Shown here: piece by piece, positions 44,561 through 53,512 of the stretch
Layout: each line of letters starts with the position of its first letter
How positions within the stretch are numbered: position 1 is the stretch's first letter
Assembly (NCBI GenBank): GCA_964487745.1
Contig: CAZASG010000003.1
Span: 1 to 64,000 of the forward strand
Source: Desulfolinea sp964487745
Lineage (GTDB): Bacteria > Chloroflexota > Anaerolineae > Anaerolineales > Villigracilaceae
DNA length: 64,000 nucleotides
Reading direction: 5' to 3'
Position numbers and translations under genes: made by a program
Notes under the pieces: generated by a model
The model's input: only the letters and a program-made list of their open reading frames with translations
What the model was told of the DNA's origin: nothing
The model's database searches: none

Positions 44561-47122
44561 ATGGAACTTGGATTGGTAAAAAAGATCAGTATTGACGAGG
44601 AAATGCAGCAGTCCTATCTCGATTACGCTATGAGCGTGATCGTTTCGCGTGCCCTGCCCGATGCCCGTGATGGATTGAAACCTGTTCAGCGACGTATTCT
44701 TTATGCCATGTACGATATGGGTTTACGTGCTGAAAGCCCCTACAAAAAATCCGCACGTATTGTCGGCGAAGTGCTGGGTAAATATCATCCGCATGGTGAT
44801 TCATCCGTCTACGAGGCGATGGCTCGTCAGGCGCAGGATTTCAGTATGCGATATATGCTTGTGGATGGGCAGGGGAATTTCGGCTCCATCGACGGCGATC
44901 CCCCGGCAGCCATGCGTTATACCGAAGCACGATTGGCATCTCCGGCGCTGGATATGCTGAATGAGATCAATAAGGACACGGTCGATTTCTCATCGAACTT
45001 CGACGATACGCTCCTGGAACCGAGCGTGCTACCGTCATCCATACCGAATCTGCTCGTCAACGGGGGGAGCGGTATCGCGGTCGGGATGTCAACATCCATA
45101 CCGCCGCATAACCTTGCGGAAGTGGTGGATGCACTGGTCTACATGCTTACCAATTGGAAGAAGCTCGATGATATCTCCGTTGAGCAGTTAATGCAATTTG
45201 TTCAGGGACCGGATTTCCCCACGGGTGGTCTTATTATTCACCAGGAAGGCGAATCTGGGTTAGAAGCAGCTTACGGGTCCGGGCGTGGACGCGTCACAAT
45301 CCAGGCGAGAGTACATGTCGAAGAGATGGGGCGCAACAAAAATCGCCTGATCGTGACTGAACTTCCCTATATGGTAAACAAATCGAATCTGATCAGCCGT
45401 ATCGCCAATTTAGTGCGGGATGGCAAGATCGAGGGCGTCACCGATCTGCGTGACGAATCCGACCGCCAGGGGATGCGCATCGTGATCGAGTTGACGAAGA
45501 ATGTTGAGCCGGAAGATGTGTTGCAGAAGCTTTACAAGAGTACACCGATGCAATCGACTTTCAGCATCATCATGCTGGCTTTGGTGGATGGCGAGCCGCG
45601 GATGCTTTCACTCAAACAGGCATTGCGTGTTTATGTTGAACATCGTCTGGAAGTGATCCGTCGCCGTAGCGAATACGATCTGCGCCGTGCGAAGGAACGC
45701 GCTCATATCCTTGAAGGGTATTTGCTTGCGCTGAAGAACTTGGATGAAGTGATCGCCACCATCCGTCGTGCCCCCGACGTGCCGACCGCCCGCACGCGCC
45801 TGATGAAGAAATTTAAGCTTACCCAGGTTCAGGCACAGGCAATTTTGGATATGCAACTGCGCCGTCTGGCTGCGCTGGAACGCAAGAAAATTGAGCAGGA
45901 ATATAAAGACCTGAAGAAGACGATCAAAGGTTTGGAAACCCTGCTCAAGTCACCCCAAAAGATGCGAGGCATGGTTTCCGACGAGTTGCTCAAGGTCAAG
46001 GAAGCTTATGGTGACCGCCGCCGGACCCAGATCATCAGTGTGGATGGCACTTCGCCGAAGCAAGCACTACTAACATCTGCCGATCTCCTGCCTGAAAAAA
46101 CAGTCTGGGTAGGTATCACTCGTGATGGTACGGTTGCCCGCACACGCGATACCAAAGCGCCGCGCCCCAGCGGCAAGGAAGCGCCCAACTGGCTTGTAAA
46201 GGCGTCTACGAGCGATACGCTCTATCTGGTTTCTGAGAAGGGTGAAGCCGCCGCTGTGGCTGTTCATACCCTTCCTGAAGCGGAAAAACTCTCCGATGGC
46301 AGCGAATGGCACAAGGTTTCGCCCTTGAAAACCAGCGACAAGCTGGCCGCTGCTTTTACGCTCCCTGCCAAGCGCAGCGAGTTTCCGGAGGAGACCTACG
46401 TGCTGACCGTCACACGCGGCGGCATGGTTAAGAAGAGTGCCATCGACGAGTTGCCCGGTCCTTCGGCTCAGTCGTTCACATTGGTACGTGTCAACGATGG
46501 CGACGTGCTGGGCTGGATCGCCCTGACCGATGGCAAGAAAGAACTCCTGCTCGCCACCGCCAGCGGAATGGGGATCCGCTTTAGCGAAGAAGATGTCCGC
46601 CCGATGGGCTTGGTCGCGGCTGGTGTGAACGGTATCAAACTTGGTATCGGTGACTTGGTCGTCGGTGCGGATGTGCTGCCTAAAAAAGGCGATATTTTCC
46701 TCATCACATCCGAAGGTAAAGGTAAACGTATTACCGCCAAAGACTATCCCGCACAGGGACGTTATGGCAAGGGCGTCATTCTCTGGAAATTACCGGATGG
46801 CGAACGCCTTGCCGGACTCGCCGTCGGCAAGGGAACGCAGACCATTACCCTGCACTTGCTCAAAGCAGCCGCCAAATCCGCGCGGTTGGACGAAGCGCCC
46901 ATGCGGAAGCGTGCTACGACCCGAGGCAGCGTGGTGCAGGACGTCAAGTTGGGCGATGCCATCATCGGCTTGACCGTTGGTTGGGATGCCGAAAATTTTG
47001 TTGACAAAGTCAAAGCACCACCGAAGAAAAAGAAACCTCCTGCCAAGAAAACCCCGGTGAAAAAGCCTGCACCAAAGAAAAAAACAGCAGTGAAGAAGAA
47101 ACCCGCTGCGAAGAAAAAGTAG
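44561..47122 (+). CDS. gyrA: DNA gyrase subunit A with lysine-rich C-terminal tail
   Basis: The ATG at 44561 is used because GGAGAA lies at 44551; an ATG at 44549 would overlap the site. The 853-residue protein has the gyrase/topoisomerase IV breakage-reunion domain: DYAMSVIVSRALPDARDGLKP, GKYHPHGDSSVYEAM, and MRYTEARL with the DNA-linking tyrosine. The beta-pinwheel C-terminal domain follows (repeats such as LTVTRGGMVKKS); YPAQGRYGKGV is a deviant GyrA box, which supports GyrA over ParC. The last 30 or so residues contain only Lys, Pro, Ala, Thr and Val, like histone H1 tails. It stands alone on its transcript, ahead of a strong terminator. Confidence 0.93.
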   Translation: MELGLVKKISIDEEMQQSYLDYAMSVIVSRALPDARDGLKPVQRRILYAMYDMGLRAESPYKKSARIVGEVLGKYHPHGDSSVYEAMARQAQDFSMRYMLVDGQGNFGSIDGDPPAAMRYTEARLASPALDMLNEINKDTVDFSSNFDDTLLEPSVLPSSIPNLLVNGGSGIAVGMSTSIPPHNLAEVVDALVYMLTNWKKLDDISVEQLMQFVQGPDFPTGGLIIHQEGESGLEAAYGSGRGRVTIQARVHVEEMGRNKNRLIVTELPYMVNKSNLISRIANLVRDGKIEGVTDLRDESDRQGMRIVIELTKNVEPEDVLQKLYKSTPMQSTFSIIMLALVDGEPRMLSLKQALRVYVEHRLEVIRRRSEYDLRRAKERAHILEGYLLALKNLDEVIATIRRAPDVPTARTRLMKKFKLTQVQAQAILDMQLRRLAALERKKIEQEYKDLKKTIKGLETLLKSPQKMRGMVSDELLKVKEAYGDRRRTQIISVDGTSPKQALLTSADLLPEKTVWVGITRDGTVARTRDTKAPRPSGKEAPNWLVKASTSDTLYLVSEKGEAAAVAVHTLPEAEKLSDGSEWHKVSPLKTSDKLAAAFTLPAKRSEFPEETYVLTVTRGGMVKKSAIDELPGPSAQSFTLVRVNDGDVLGWIALTDGKKELLLATASGMGIRFSEEDVRPMGLVAAGVNGIKLGIGDLVVGADVLPKKGDIFLITSEGKGKRITAKDYPAQGRYGKGVILWKLPDGERLAGLAVGKGTQTITLHLLKAAAKSARLDEAPMRKRATTRGSVVQDVKLGDAIIGLTVGWDAENFVDKVKAPPKKKKPPAKKTPVKKPAPKKKTAVKKKPAAKKK

Positions 47123-47131
47123 ATACAAAAG

Positions 47132-47166
47132 AGAAGTAGGTCACGCTTCAAGCGTGACCTACTTCT
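47132..47166. terminator. Long palindromic terminator between gyrA and the MBL gene
   Basis: A perfect 16-bp stem (47132-47147 with 47151-47166) has a 3-base loop. The minus-strand gene ends inside it (stop at 47161-47159). There is no long T-run, so it may act by stem stability or need a factor. Confidence 0.7.
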
Positions 47167-47908
47167 TTAACTCGGGTATTTTCTCAACCAAATAATGCGA
47201 TTGCACGATCTGGACATTCTCCGCATGTTCTATTGCGAGTGGATGTAGATTCGCATAATGCGGACCCAGCGGTCGTGCCGCCAGCGTATTAGGTTTGGTC
47301 TTGAGCGCATTCAGCGCGACGACATCGCCACAGTGGAATATCCATTTTTCTCCATCGCCGATGGCGACGCCGCAATGCCCTCGTGAATGACCTGGCAGCG
47401 GGACGAGCAGCACTTCCATGCCAAATTCCTGCAAGATCGGGATGGCTTGAAAACCGAACCAATCTCGTGAATTCTGATCTTCATGGATAACCCAATTTGG
47501 TTCGTGTGCCCAATGCTCGGCGATATAGGCAAACCCGCGCAAAATGCTTTTCTGCGTGGCGTTTTCAAGCTCAAGTTGAAAGATATGAATCTGAGCATCG
47601 GGGAAATCGCCCAGTCCGCCTGCGTGGTCGATGTGTAGATGAGACATGACGATATTCTTCACATCGCTGGGATCATATCCTAGTGCTTTGATTTGTTTTA
47701 ATGCAGTTTCTTCAGTCTTGCCAAAGGTGCGTGTTGTAGCGCGCATCAGACGCACCCCTTTGGATGGATTTTTATAGTCGTTTTCCCCTAATCCCGTATC
47801 GACCAAAAGCAGTCCATCGCCCCATTCCAGTAGCAGGCAGCAGGTTGCCACATTAATGGGTGGAAAATAAAGACGGATGGTAGCACAGTTGAGAATATGT
47901 CCACGCAT
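47159..47908 (-). CDS. MBL-fold metallo-hydrolase (lactonase-like)
   Basis: The 249-residue protein has the metallo-beta-lactamase fold with the metal motif SHLHIDHAGG, plus downstream ligands in PLPGHSRGHCGVAI and HCGDVVAL. The arrangement resembles the AHL-lactonase/quorum-quenching group, but substrates of this fold vary too widely to assign. No signal peptide. It overlaps the next upstream gene's stop by one base (TAATG), so both are co-translated. Confidence 0.9.
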   Translation of the reverse strand: MRGHILNCATIRLYFPPINVATCCLLLEWGDGLLLVDTGLGENDYKNPSKGVRLMRATTRTFGKTEETALKQIKALGYDPSDVKNIVMSHLHIDHAGGLGDFPDAQIHIFQLELENATQKSILRGFAYIAEHWAHEPNWVIHEDQNSRDWFGFQAIPILQEFGMEVLLVPLPGHSRGHCGVAIGDGEKWIFHCGDVVALNALKTKPNTLAARPLGPHYANLHPLAIEHAENVQIVQSHYLVEKIPELKK

Positions 47909-48534
47909 TATTGATCTGTGAATTTTTTGAGCAGATCTTTTGGCAAACCCTCAATGCTCTTTTTCCATTCATCATCGGTGCGTTTGATAGCAGCAGCGAT
48001 GGCGTAGTCAAAGAGCGGACCCTGCTCGGGGGTATCGAGATTCATCCAGGCGTGGGAGTCACGCGGCAGAAGGGGCAGGATATATTTTTTCAGTGGGGGG
48101 ATATAAGAAAGTAACTCGAGTGGGTAGTAGAGTTTGCCGGAACGCAGATCGGGGTGCTGGATGAATTTCGGGTCAGCGTGAGCAACTTCGGGCACGGGTG
48201 GCGCGTCCCCTTTGTCAAATTGAGCGATCCACAAGCGCAGGTAATTGCTGTGAGCGTAAAAATCCTGTGCGGTGTGAGTCAGGCGTCCAAAGGCTGCCCA
48301 GGCGGCTTCAACATTGTCCGCTTCAAGGGCGGGGAGGATCATGGCGCGGTTCTCTTCGATATAAGCGTAGCTCTCATAAAAAGCATTATTGTCGAAATGA
48401 TATTCATCGTGCCCGAATTGCCCGCGGATGGCATCTTGCCGGATATTGGCAGCACCGATGGCATCCAATGCACGCGGGCTGATTTTTTCATGAAGGGACT
48501 CATGCAGGATTTTGAGATGATAGGACTTGAGCAT
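47908..48534 (-). CDS. HET-C/zinc-dependent phospholipase-like protein
   Basis: The 208-residue protein has a helix-rich pattern with GRLTHTAQDFYAHSNYLRLW in the middle, which matches the Het-C and zinc-dependent phospholipase C signature (H...QDFYAHSNW). Conserved His and Asp residues also occur in FGHDEYHFDNNAFYES upstream of it. Het-C domain proteins are known from fungal incompatibility and bacterial toxin-like settings; in bacteria the function is mostly untested. There is no signal peptide. It is placed between the cyclase and the MBL gene, and its start overlaps the cyclase stop by one base. Confidence 0.7.
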   Translation of the reverse strand: MLKSYHLKILHESLHEKISPRALDAIGAANIRQDAIRGQFGHDEYHFDNNAFYESYAYIEENRAMILPALEADNVEAAWAAFGRLTHTAQDFYAHSNYLRLWIAQFDKGDAPPVPEVAHADPKFIQHPDLRSGKLYYPLELLSYIPPLKKYILPLLPRDSHAWMNLDTPEQGPLFDYAIAAAIKRTDDEWKKSIEGLPKDLLKKFTDQ

Positions 48535-51302
48535 TAGCGGATGCCTCGTAGTTCGTAGATATGGATGGCTTCGTCTCGCCCCTTGACCTTGACAGGCTCC
48601 AGTTCCTCAGCAATAACCTGGTCCCGAACGAGGTCGTAGGTAGCGCGGGTAATGAGTGTCTGACCGGGACGAGCAACGGATTCCAGCCGAAAGGCGGTGT
48701 TAACTGTGTCACCGATAGCGGTATAGTTGAAAAGCTCGCGCGTACCGACATTGCCGACCATGGCAACGCCGGTGGCGATGCCAATGTGGAAGGTCAGACG
48801 CTGCTCGGCAGGAAGTTGGGCGTGCATGGAGGCGATGCGCTCGTTAATAGCATGGGCAGCTCGCACAGCGCGCAGAGCATGGTCGGGTTGGGGATCAGGG
48901 CTATTCCACATTGCCATAGTAGCATCGCCAAGGAATTTATCGAGAGTACCTTCCTCTTCAAGGACGGCTTGGGCAGCGAGGGAGAGAAAACTGTTTAGCA
49001 GCGGAAAAACCTCCTGTGCGGAGTGGCGTTCGCTATAGGAGGTAAAACCGCTCAGATCAGCAAAAAGAATACTGACAGTTTGCTCAGTGCCATCGAGGTT
49101 AAGATGGCTGGGGTCGGCGAGAAGACGGTCACGTACGCGTGGGGCGACTACGCGCCCAAATGTCTGGCGGATGCGCTCCCGCTCGGCTTCGAGGTTACGG
49201 CGCTCGGTCAGGTCTTCAAAGTAGATCGTGGCGCCTTTGGTGGCGAGGTAGGCATCTCGTAGGGGAGAGCAGGAGAGGCGCAGGTGAAGATCGCCGCGTG
49301 TTTGTACAGTGGGAGAAACTTCTGCGCTGAGAGTTGGAGCGCCTTCTGTGAGCGCTTTTTGAGTGGGGTTTTCCAGTTGTGGGTAAAATTCTGGCAGGGC
49401 TTCATCGAGGGGCTTGCCGAGCACTTCCTTGAGCGGGATGCCGAGGATGTTTTCAGCAGCTTTATTGAAGAGGGTGATCTGTTTTTTTATGTCAGTTGTG
49501 ATAATGCCCGTTGCAATGGATGCGAATATGTCGTCCATGAGGTTTTTCATCTCGAGGGTTTGGTCGAGGGTGCGCTGCAGGTTGGTGAAGAGACGGGCGT
49601 TTTCGAGTGCCAGCGTGGATTGGGCGGCAACTGCGGAGAGAAAATCGAGGTCTTCGCTGCTGTAAAGATCTCCGGAGCGGCGCGGACCGAGGGTCAGGAA
49701 GCCGATCAGTTTGCCCTCGTAGCGCAGCGGGACGAAGGTGTAGCCAGCCAAATGGGCGTATGTCCCGTCACTGATCGCTGCGGGGAAATCACCGCTCGGC
49801 GGGATCCACAAAGGTGCGGAGGCATCCCGCAATAATCCGATCAAGGGATCTGCAATCGAGTAGGGAGGGGCGCTATCTTCATCTGATGCGTGAGGGAGAT
49901 ATTCGCGCTCCTTATCGTTATAGAGATAGATGACAAAACGTTCTGGCTCGAGCGATTTTTGTAATTCTGTTTCGAGGATTTTTAATGTTTGTGTGAGATT
50001 GGGCGTGATAACCAACTGCCTCGAAAGATTGATAAGTACACGCCTATAATCGGCTGGGGCTCGATAGAAAAGGCGATCAATCGCGCGCCGAATTAGATTA
50101 TGGACGGGGTTCAACCCGAGCATGAGTAATAACAGGTAAGTGGCGATCACAAAAGGATCGTTGGGCTGCACGGTATTTTGGATCAGGAACGAAACCAACG
50201 CAATCACACCATAAAAAACCGCGAATGCTGCAATGCTCGTGAGCAAATAACTCAAGGCGCGGCTGAGAATTTGATCCACATCCAGCAGGCGGTAGCGGAT
50301 GATGGCATAAGTCACTGAAATGGGCAGCAGGATCATCGGCGTAAAATAGATCGAAGGGCGAAATTCCGGGATCGTGCTGCCGTAGGCAATGGGTAGGAGA
50401 TAAAGCAAAAGGGTGGGCAAAAAAGCCAGCGCCGCCCCAAAAATGATGATTCGACTTTGCTGACGAACCATTGCCGAATGGCTACGGAAAATGCGTATAG
50501 TCAACGTGGCAAGAAAGGATAGAATGGAAATTGCCATTAACGCATAACTGATGATCCAGCGGTCTATATAAGCATAGGGTGTGGACGGGAAAAGAATTTC
50601 AATGCCCGCAGGAACCCCCACTAGCAAAGTCAACAATGCGGGAATATATTGGCTAAGCGGATAGCGCACAATAATTGGCAATTCACGTGGGAAAACCAGT
50701 GCCAAGTTGATTAATGCCCCAGCTGCTACTGAAAGGCTCAATGTCCATAACAGCGTAGCGTTATGGGTGGTATTCATATCCCAAAAAGTGACGGTTGTGA
50801 TCGAAAGCGCGGCAGCGAAAGTCAGAAATGCGCGGCTAGCACGCAGATCGGGGCGAATACGATAGGCCCATAAACCAGCCCCTAAAAAGATCAACCCCAC
50901 CAAATAAGGGACGATAAAAAGTGTCAGAAGATCGCGAAAAGACAATTTTTGGGGGATCAGAACAAGAAAGAAACTTTCCCCATTGCGTTTACTAAACTCA
51001 ACCATTGCGGGAGAAAATCCCGTTTTCTTGAGTGCGTCTCGTTGTTCTGCGGGTGTTTCCACACTTTCGCCATTGATCGCGATCAGCCTGTCTGACCATT
51101 CCACACCCTGCTGACGAGCCACCCAACCTTCTCCATTGATCTGGCTGGCAATATTATTAGGCTCAAGCAAAACCCCTAAAAAGGGCTCTTGCGCATTCAT
51201 ATATGCCCAAACAGGCGCAAGAAAAAGCATTGCCAGTGCGATCAGAGCAACCGCGATTGGTGTGATATGCGCAAACCATTGTCGGGCAGGGTATTTTTTC
51301 AT
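48534..51302 (-). CDS. PDZ-membrane-GAF-PAS class III adenylate/guanylate cyclase
   Basis: The 922-residue protein has an N-terminal transmembrane helix, an extracytoplasmic PDZ-like domain (about 40-115; GVEWSDRLIAINGESV is typical) and a block of about eight helices (about 125-400). A GAF domain follows (about 425-595), then a PAS domain (about 605-725; FASIATGIITTDIKKQIT), and finally a class III cyclase catalytic domain (about 745-922; SILFADLSGFTSYSE, KFLGDATMAMWNSP and TAIGDTVNTAFRLE). The metal-binding aspartates are present. It would convert a membrane or redox signal into cAMP or cGMP. It heads the three-gene operon with the Het-C-like and MBL genes. Confidence 0.93.
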   Translation of the reverse strand: MKKYPARQWFAHITPIAVALIALAMLFLAPVWAYMNAQEPFLGVLLEPNNIASQINGEGWVARQQGVEWSDRLIAINGESVETPAEQRDALKKTGFSPAMVEFSKRNGESFFLVLIPQKLSFRDLLTLFIVPYLVGLIFLGAGLWAYRIRPDLRASRAFLTFAAALSITTVTFWDMNTTHNATLLWTLSLSVAAGALINLALVFPRELPIIVRYPLSQYIPALLTLLVGVPAGIEILFPSTPYAYIDRWIISYALMAISILSFLATLTIRIFRSHSAMVRQQSRIIIFGAALAFLPTLLLYLLPIAYGSTIPEFRPSIYFTPMILLPISVTYAIIRYRLLDVDQILSRALSYLLTSIAAFAVFYGVIALVSFLIQNTVQPNDPFVIATYLLLLMLGLNPVHNLIRRAIDRLFYRAPADYRRVLINLSRQLVITPNLTQTLKILETELQKSLEPERFVIYLYNDKEREYLPHASDEDSAPPYSIADPLIGLLRDASAPLWIPPSGDFPAAISDGTYAHLAGYTFVPLRYEGKLIGFLTLGPRRSGDLYSSEDLDFLSAVAAQSTLALENARLFTNLQRTLDQTLEMKNLMDDIFASIATGIITTDIKKQITLFNKAAENILGIPLKEVLGKPLDEALPEFYPQLENPTQKALTEGAPTLSAEVSPTVQTRGDLHLRLSCSPLRDAYLATKGATIYFEDLTERRNLEAERERIRQTFGRVVAPRVRDRLLADPSHLNLDGTEQTVSILFADLSGFTSYSERHSAQEVFPLLNSFLSLAAQAVLEEEGTLDKFLGDATMAMWNSPDPQPDHALRAVRAAHAINERIASMHAQLPAEQRLTFHIGIATGVAMVGNVGTRELFNYTAIGDTVNTAFRLESVARPGQTLITRATYDLVRDQVIAEELEPVKVKGRDEAIHIYELRGIR

Positions 51303-51326
51303 GATCTCTCCACGGGAATTGCTGAA

Positions 51327-51332
51327 ATTATA
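51327..51332 (-). promoter_or_regulatory. -10 box of the cyclase operon
   Basis: TATAAT on the minus strand (complement of 51327-51332), about 24 bases before the start codon, with GGAGAG between. No convincing -35 hexamer is evident at the usual distance. It is divergent from the cobalamin adenosyltransferase promoter. Confidence 0.5.
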
Positions 51333-51362
51333 CTCAACTTATCTGATTTAGGCCTGATAGTT

Positions 51363-51392
51363 TTGTTGGTTGCTCCCCAAAAGGAGTATAAT
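51363..51392 (+). promoter_or_regulatory. Promoter of the cobalamin adenosyltransferase gene (leaderless)
   Basis: TTGTTG (51363-51368), an 18-base spacer and TATAAT (51387-51392). The ATG follows after exactly seven bases, so the message probably starts at its start codon. An AAGGAG upstream overlaps the -10 box and would not be in the transcript. Confidence 0.55.
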
Positions 51393-51399
51393 CTCCCGC

Positions 51400-51945
51400 A
51401 TGTCAAAGTTTTACACTCGCAAAGGCGATGATGGGACAACGGGATTGCTTGGTGAAGGTCGTCTGCCAAAATACCATCCCCGCATGGAAGCCGTTGGTAC
51501 ACTCGACGAAGCGAACGCAGCCCTTGGCTTGGCACGTTCCCTCGTGCAGGACGCCGCCCTTCAGCCGATCCTGCTCCAAGCCCAACGAGATCTGTACGGG
51601 CTCATGGCAGAAGTTGCTGCCACCCCGGAAAACGCCGCCCAATTCCGTAGCATTGACGCCGAACGTGTTGGCTGGCTTGAAACTCAAACTGATAAGCTCA
51701 ATGAAAATGTCGAAATGCCCAAGGAGTTCATCCTCCCCGGTGAAACGCAGGGCAGCGGTGCCCTCTCCCTCGCGCGGACGGTTGTCCGTCGTGCTGAGCG
51801 TCGCGTTACGGAATTGCTCGACAAAGGTGAGCTCGAAAATCAAGAATTATTGCGCTATCTCAACCGCCTTTCTTCGCTTTGCTTTGTGATGGAGTTGGTG
51901 GAGAATCAATTCGCTAAAAAAGAAACCCGCAAAGCGAAAGAATAA
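51400..51945 (+). CDS. PduO-type cob(I)yrinic acid a,c-diamide adenosyltransferase
   Basis: The start at ATG 51400 gives MSKFYTRKGDDGTTGLLG, the exact N-terminus of PduO-type ATR enzymes, whose TRKGDDG loop binds ATP. Further features are VDELNA-like GTLDEANAALGLAR, FILPGETQGSGALSLARTVVRRAERR (cobalamin and trimer interface) and YLNRLSSLCFVMEL. It transfers the adenosyl group of ATP to cob(I)alamin to make coenzyme B12. It has 181 residues. The organism therefore needs adenosylcobalamin, but no B12-dependent enzyme lies in this window. Confidence 0.95.
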   Translation: MSKFYTRKGDDGTTGLLGEGRLPKYHPRMEAVGTLDEANAALGLARSLVQDAALQPILLQAQRDLYGLMAEVAATPENAAQFRSIDAERVGWLETQTDKLNENVEMPKEFILPGETQGSGALSLARTVVRRAERRVTELLDKGELENQELLRYLNRLSSLCFVMELVENQFAKKETRKAKE

Positions 51946-52019
51946 ACAAAGCCTTAGACGGTGTTCCCACTGTCGGGTATCGTAGCGGGAGCTATCTCAA
52001 AAGAACAGGAAACCCTTCT

Positions 52020-52721
52020 ATGACCGGAACGATCATCAACGTCATCGCCGTGCTCGTCGGCAGTTCATTGGGAATATTCTTCGGTTCCCGCTTGCCGGAT
52101 CGCCTGAAGAATACCGTCACTGCCGGGTTGGGATTATTCACCGCCGCTATTGGCATCTCCATGTTCATGAAAACTGAAGAATCTCTTGTTGTTCTGGGCG
52201 GGTTGTTGATCGGTGCTCTCTTGGGCGAATGGTGGAAGATCGAAGAAGGTCTGGCAAGCCTTGGCGCATGGCTCGAATCCCGTTTTGGGGGCAGCAGCAA
52301 CGCCGAAGAAAGCAACCGCTTTGTACGCGGCTTTCTGACAGCCTCCCTTCTTTTTTGTATTGGTCCCATGACCATTCTCGGCTCCATTCAGGATGGATTA
52401 ACTGGTAATTATGAATTGCTTGCCATCAAATCCGTGCTGGATGCCTTTGCATCGCTCGCCTTTGCCTCGACTTTGGGATTGGGTGTGGCTTTCTCAGCGC
52501 TAACGGTTCTCGTTTTTCAAGGCGGCATCAGCCTATTGGCAGCCCAGTTGAATAGCGTCATCACTGAGCCAATGATGATCGAGATGACCGCCGTTGGCGG
52601 CGTTATCCTCATCGGCTTGGCAATTTCCAGTTTGTTGGAGATTAAAAAAATCCGTGTTGGCAGCTTTTTGCCTGCCTTGGCAGTCACCCCGCTGATCGTT
52701 TATATTCTCTCACTCTTTTAG
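52020..52721 (+). CDS. DUF554 family membrane protein
   Basis: The 233-residue polytopic protein has about seven helices and matches DUF554 (YdfK/YqgA): GTIINVIAVLVGSSLGIFFG at the start and LTASLLFCIGPMTILGSIQDGLTGN in the middle. The family is thought to be a transporter, substrate unknown. It lies 74 bases after the adenosyltransferase gene and ends before a strong terminator. Confidence 0.92.
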   Translation: MTGTIINVIAVLVGSSLGIFFGSRLPDRLKNTVTAGLGLFTAAIGISMFMKTEESLVVLGGLLIGALLGEWWKIEEGLASLGAWLESRFGGSSNAEESNRFVRGFLTASLLFCIGPMTILGSIQDGLTGNYELLAIKSVLDAFASLAFASTLGLGVAFSALTVLVFQGGISLLAAQLNSVITEPMMIEMTAVGGVILIGLAISSLLEIKKIRVGSFLPALAVTPLIVYILSLF

Positions 52722-52740
52722 ATAACTCGCAGAATAAAAA

Positions 52741-52770
52741 AAAGCGGACATCATTTGATGTCCGCTTTTT
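52741..52770. terminator. Bidirectional intrinsic terminator
   Basis: AAAGCGGACATCA (52741-52753) pairs with TGATGTCCGCTTT (52756-52768), with T on the right and A on the left. It lies between convergent DUF554 and DsbA-like genes. Confidence 0.88.
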
Positions 52771-52788
52771 GTGCTTATCACTAATTTG

Positions 52789-53496
52789 CTACTCAAGCCC
52801 CATTTCGCGATAGGCTTGATCGATCGTTTGGGCAAAGGAATCAAAGGGATAATTTCCTGGCAAAAGATGCTTCACCTCTTCACCATTGACCATATAAGTG
52901 ATCACAAAAGAGGGGGTACCACTGATCTCTTCAGCTTGGGCATCGACTTTGTCCTGGGCAATACGATCAGTATAGATATTGCTATCCATACAATCTTTGA
53001 ATTGATTCATATCTGCGCCAGCGGTTTTTGCCCATTTTTCAAGGATACTTTCTGTAAAGGTAACACCCTGATTGGCATAGACTAGGTCATGCACTTCCCA
53101 ATATAAGTTTTGGTCGCCCGCACAATAAGACGCCTCAGATGCCAAAACAGAAGGTGCGCTGCCGAGCATATCGCCAACAGAGCGGGATACGAAATAAACC
53201 TTATCCGTTTCAATATAAGCTTCTTCCAAAAGGGGCTCGGTTTCCAAAGCAAAATTTGCACAATGCCCGCATTTATAATCGGAATATTCAGTGATCGTTA
53301 CTGGTGCATCAGGATTACCCATTGCATTTCCATCAGCCATATAGCGGGAGCGGAACTCGGTATTCAATTGTGTGCTGGGGTAGATCAATGCAGCTGCAAT
53401 TAAACCTGCACCAATGATCATAACGCCGATCATGATCATCCTGTTTCGTTGTTTCTCTTTACGACGGCGTTCACGGATTTCTTTACGTTTACTCAT
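52789..53496 (-). CDS. DsbA-like thiol-disulfide oxidoreductase, membrane-anchored
   Basis: The start is at 53496, with AGGAGAAAGT before the ATG; an upstream in-frame start has no such site. The 235-residue protein has a very basic N-terminus (KRKEIRERRRKEKQRNR), one transmembrane helix and a thioredoxin-like domain with the active site in DYKCGHCANF. The conserved cis-Pro loop is SGTPSFVI, and an additional Cys pair is near YCAGD and DCMDS. It likely introduces or rearranges disulfides in exported proteins. The CGHC motif and membrane tether match the DSBA/BdbD-like proteins of monoderm bacteria. No dsbB/VKOR partner is adjacent. Confidence 0.92.
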   Translation of the reverse strand: MSKRKEIRERRRKEKQRNRMIMIGVMIIGAGLIAAALIYPSTQLNTEFRSRYMADGNAMGNPDAPVTITEYSDYKCGHCANFALETEPLLEEAYIETDKVYFVSRSVGDMLGSAPSVLASEASYCAGDQNLYWEVHDLVYANQGVTFTESILEKWAKTAGADMNQFKDCMDSNIYTDRIAQDKVDAQAEEISGTPSFVITYMVNGEEVKHLLPGNYPFDSFAQTIDQAYREMGLE

Positions 53497-53512
53497 ACTT
53501 TCTCCTGTGTAA

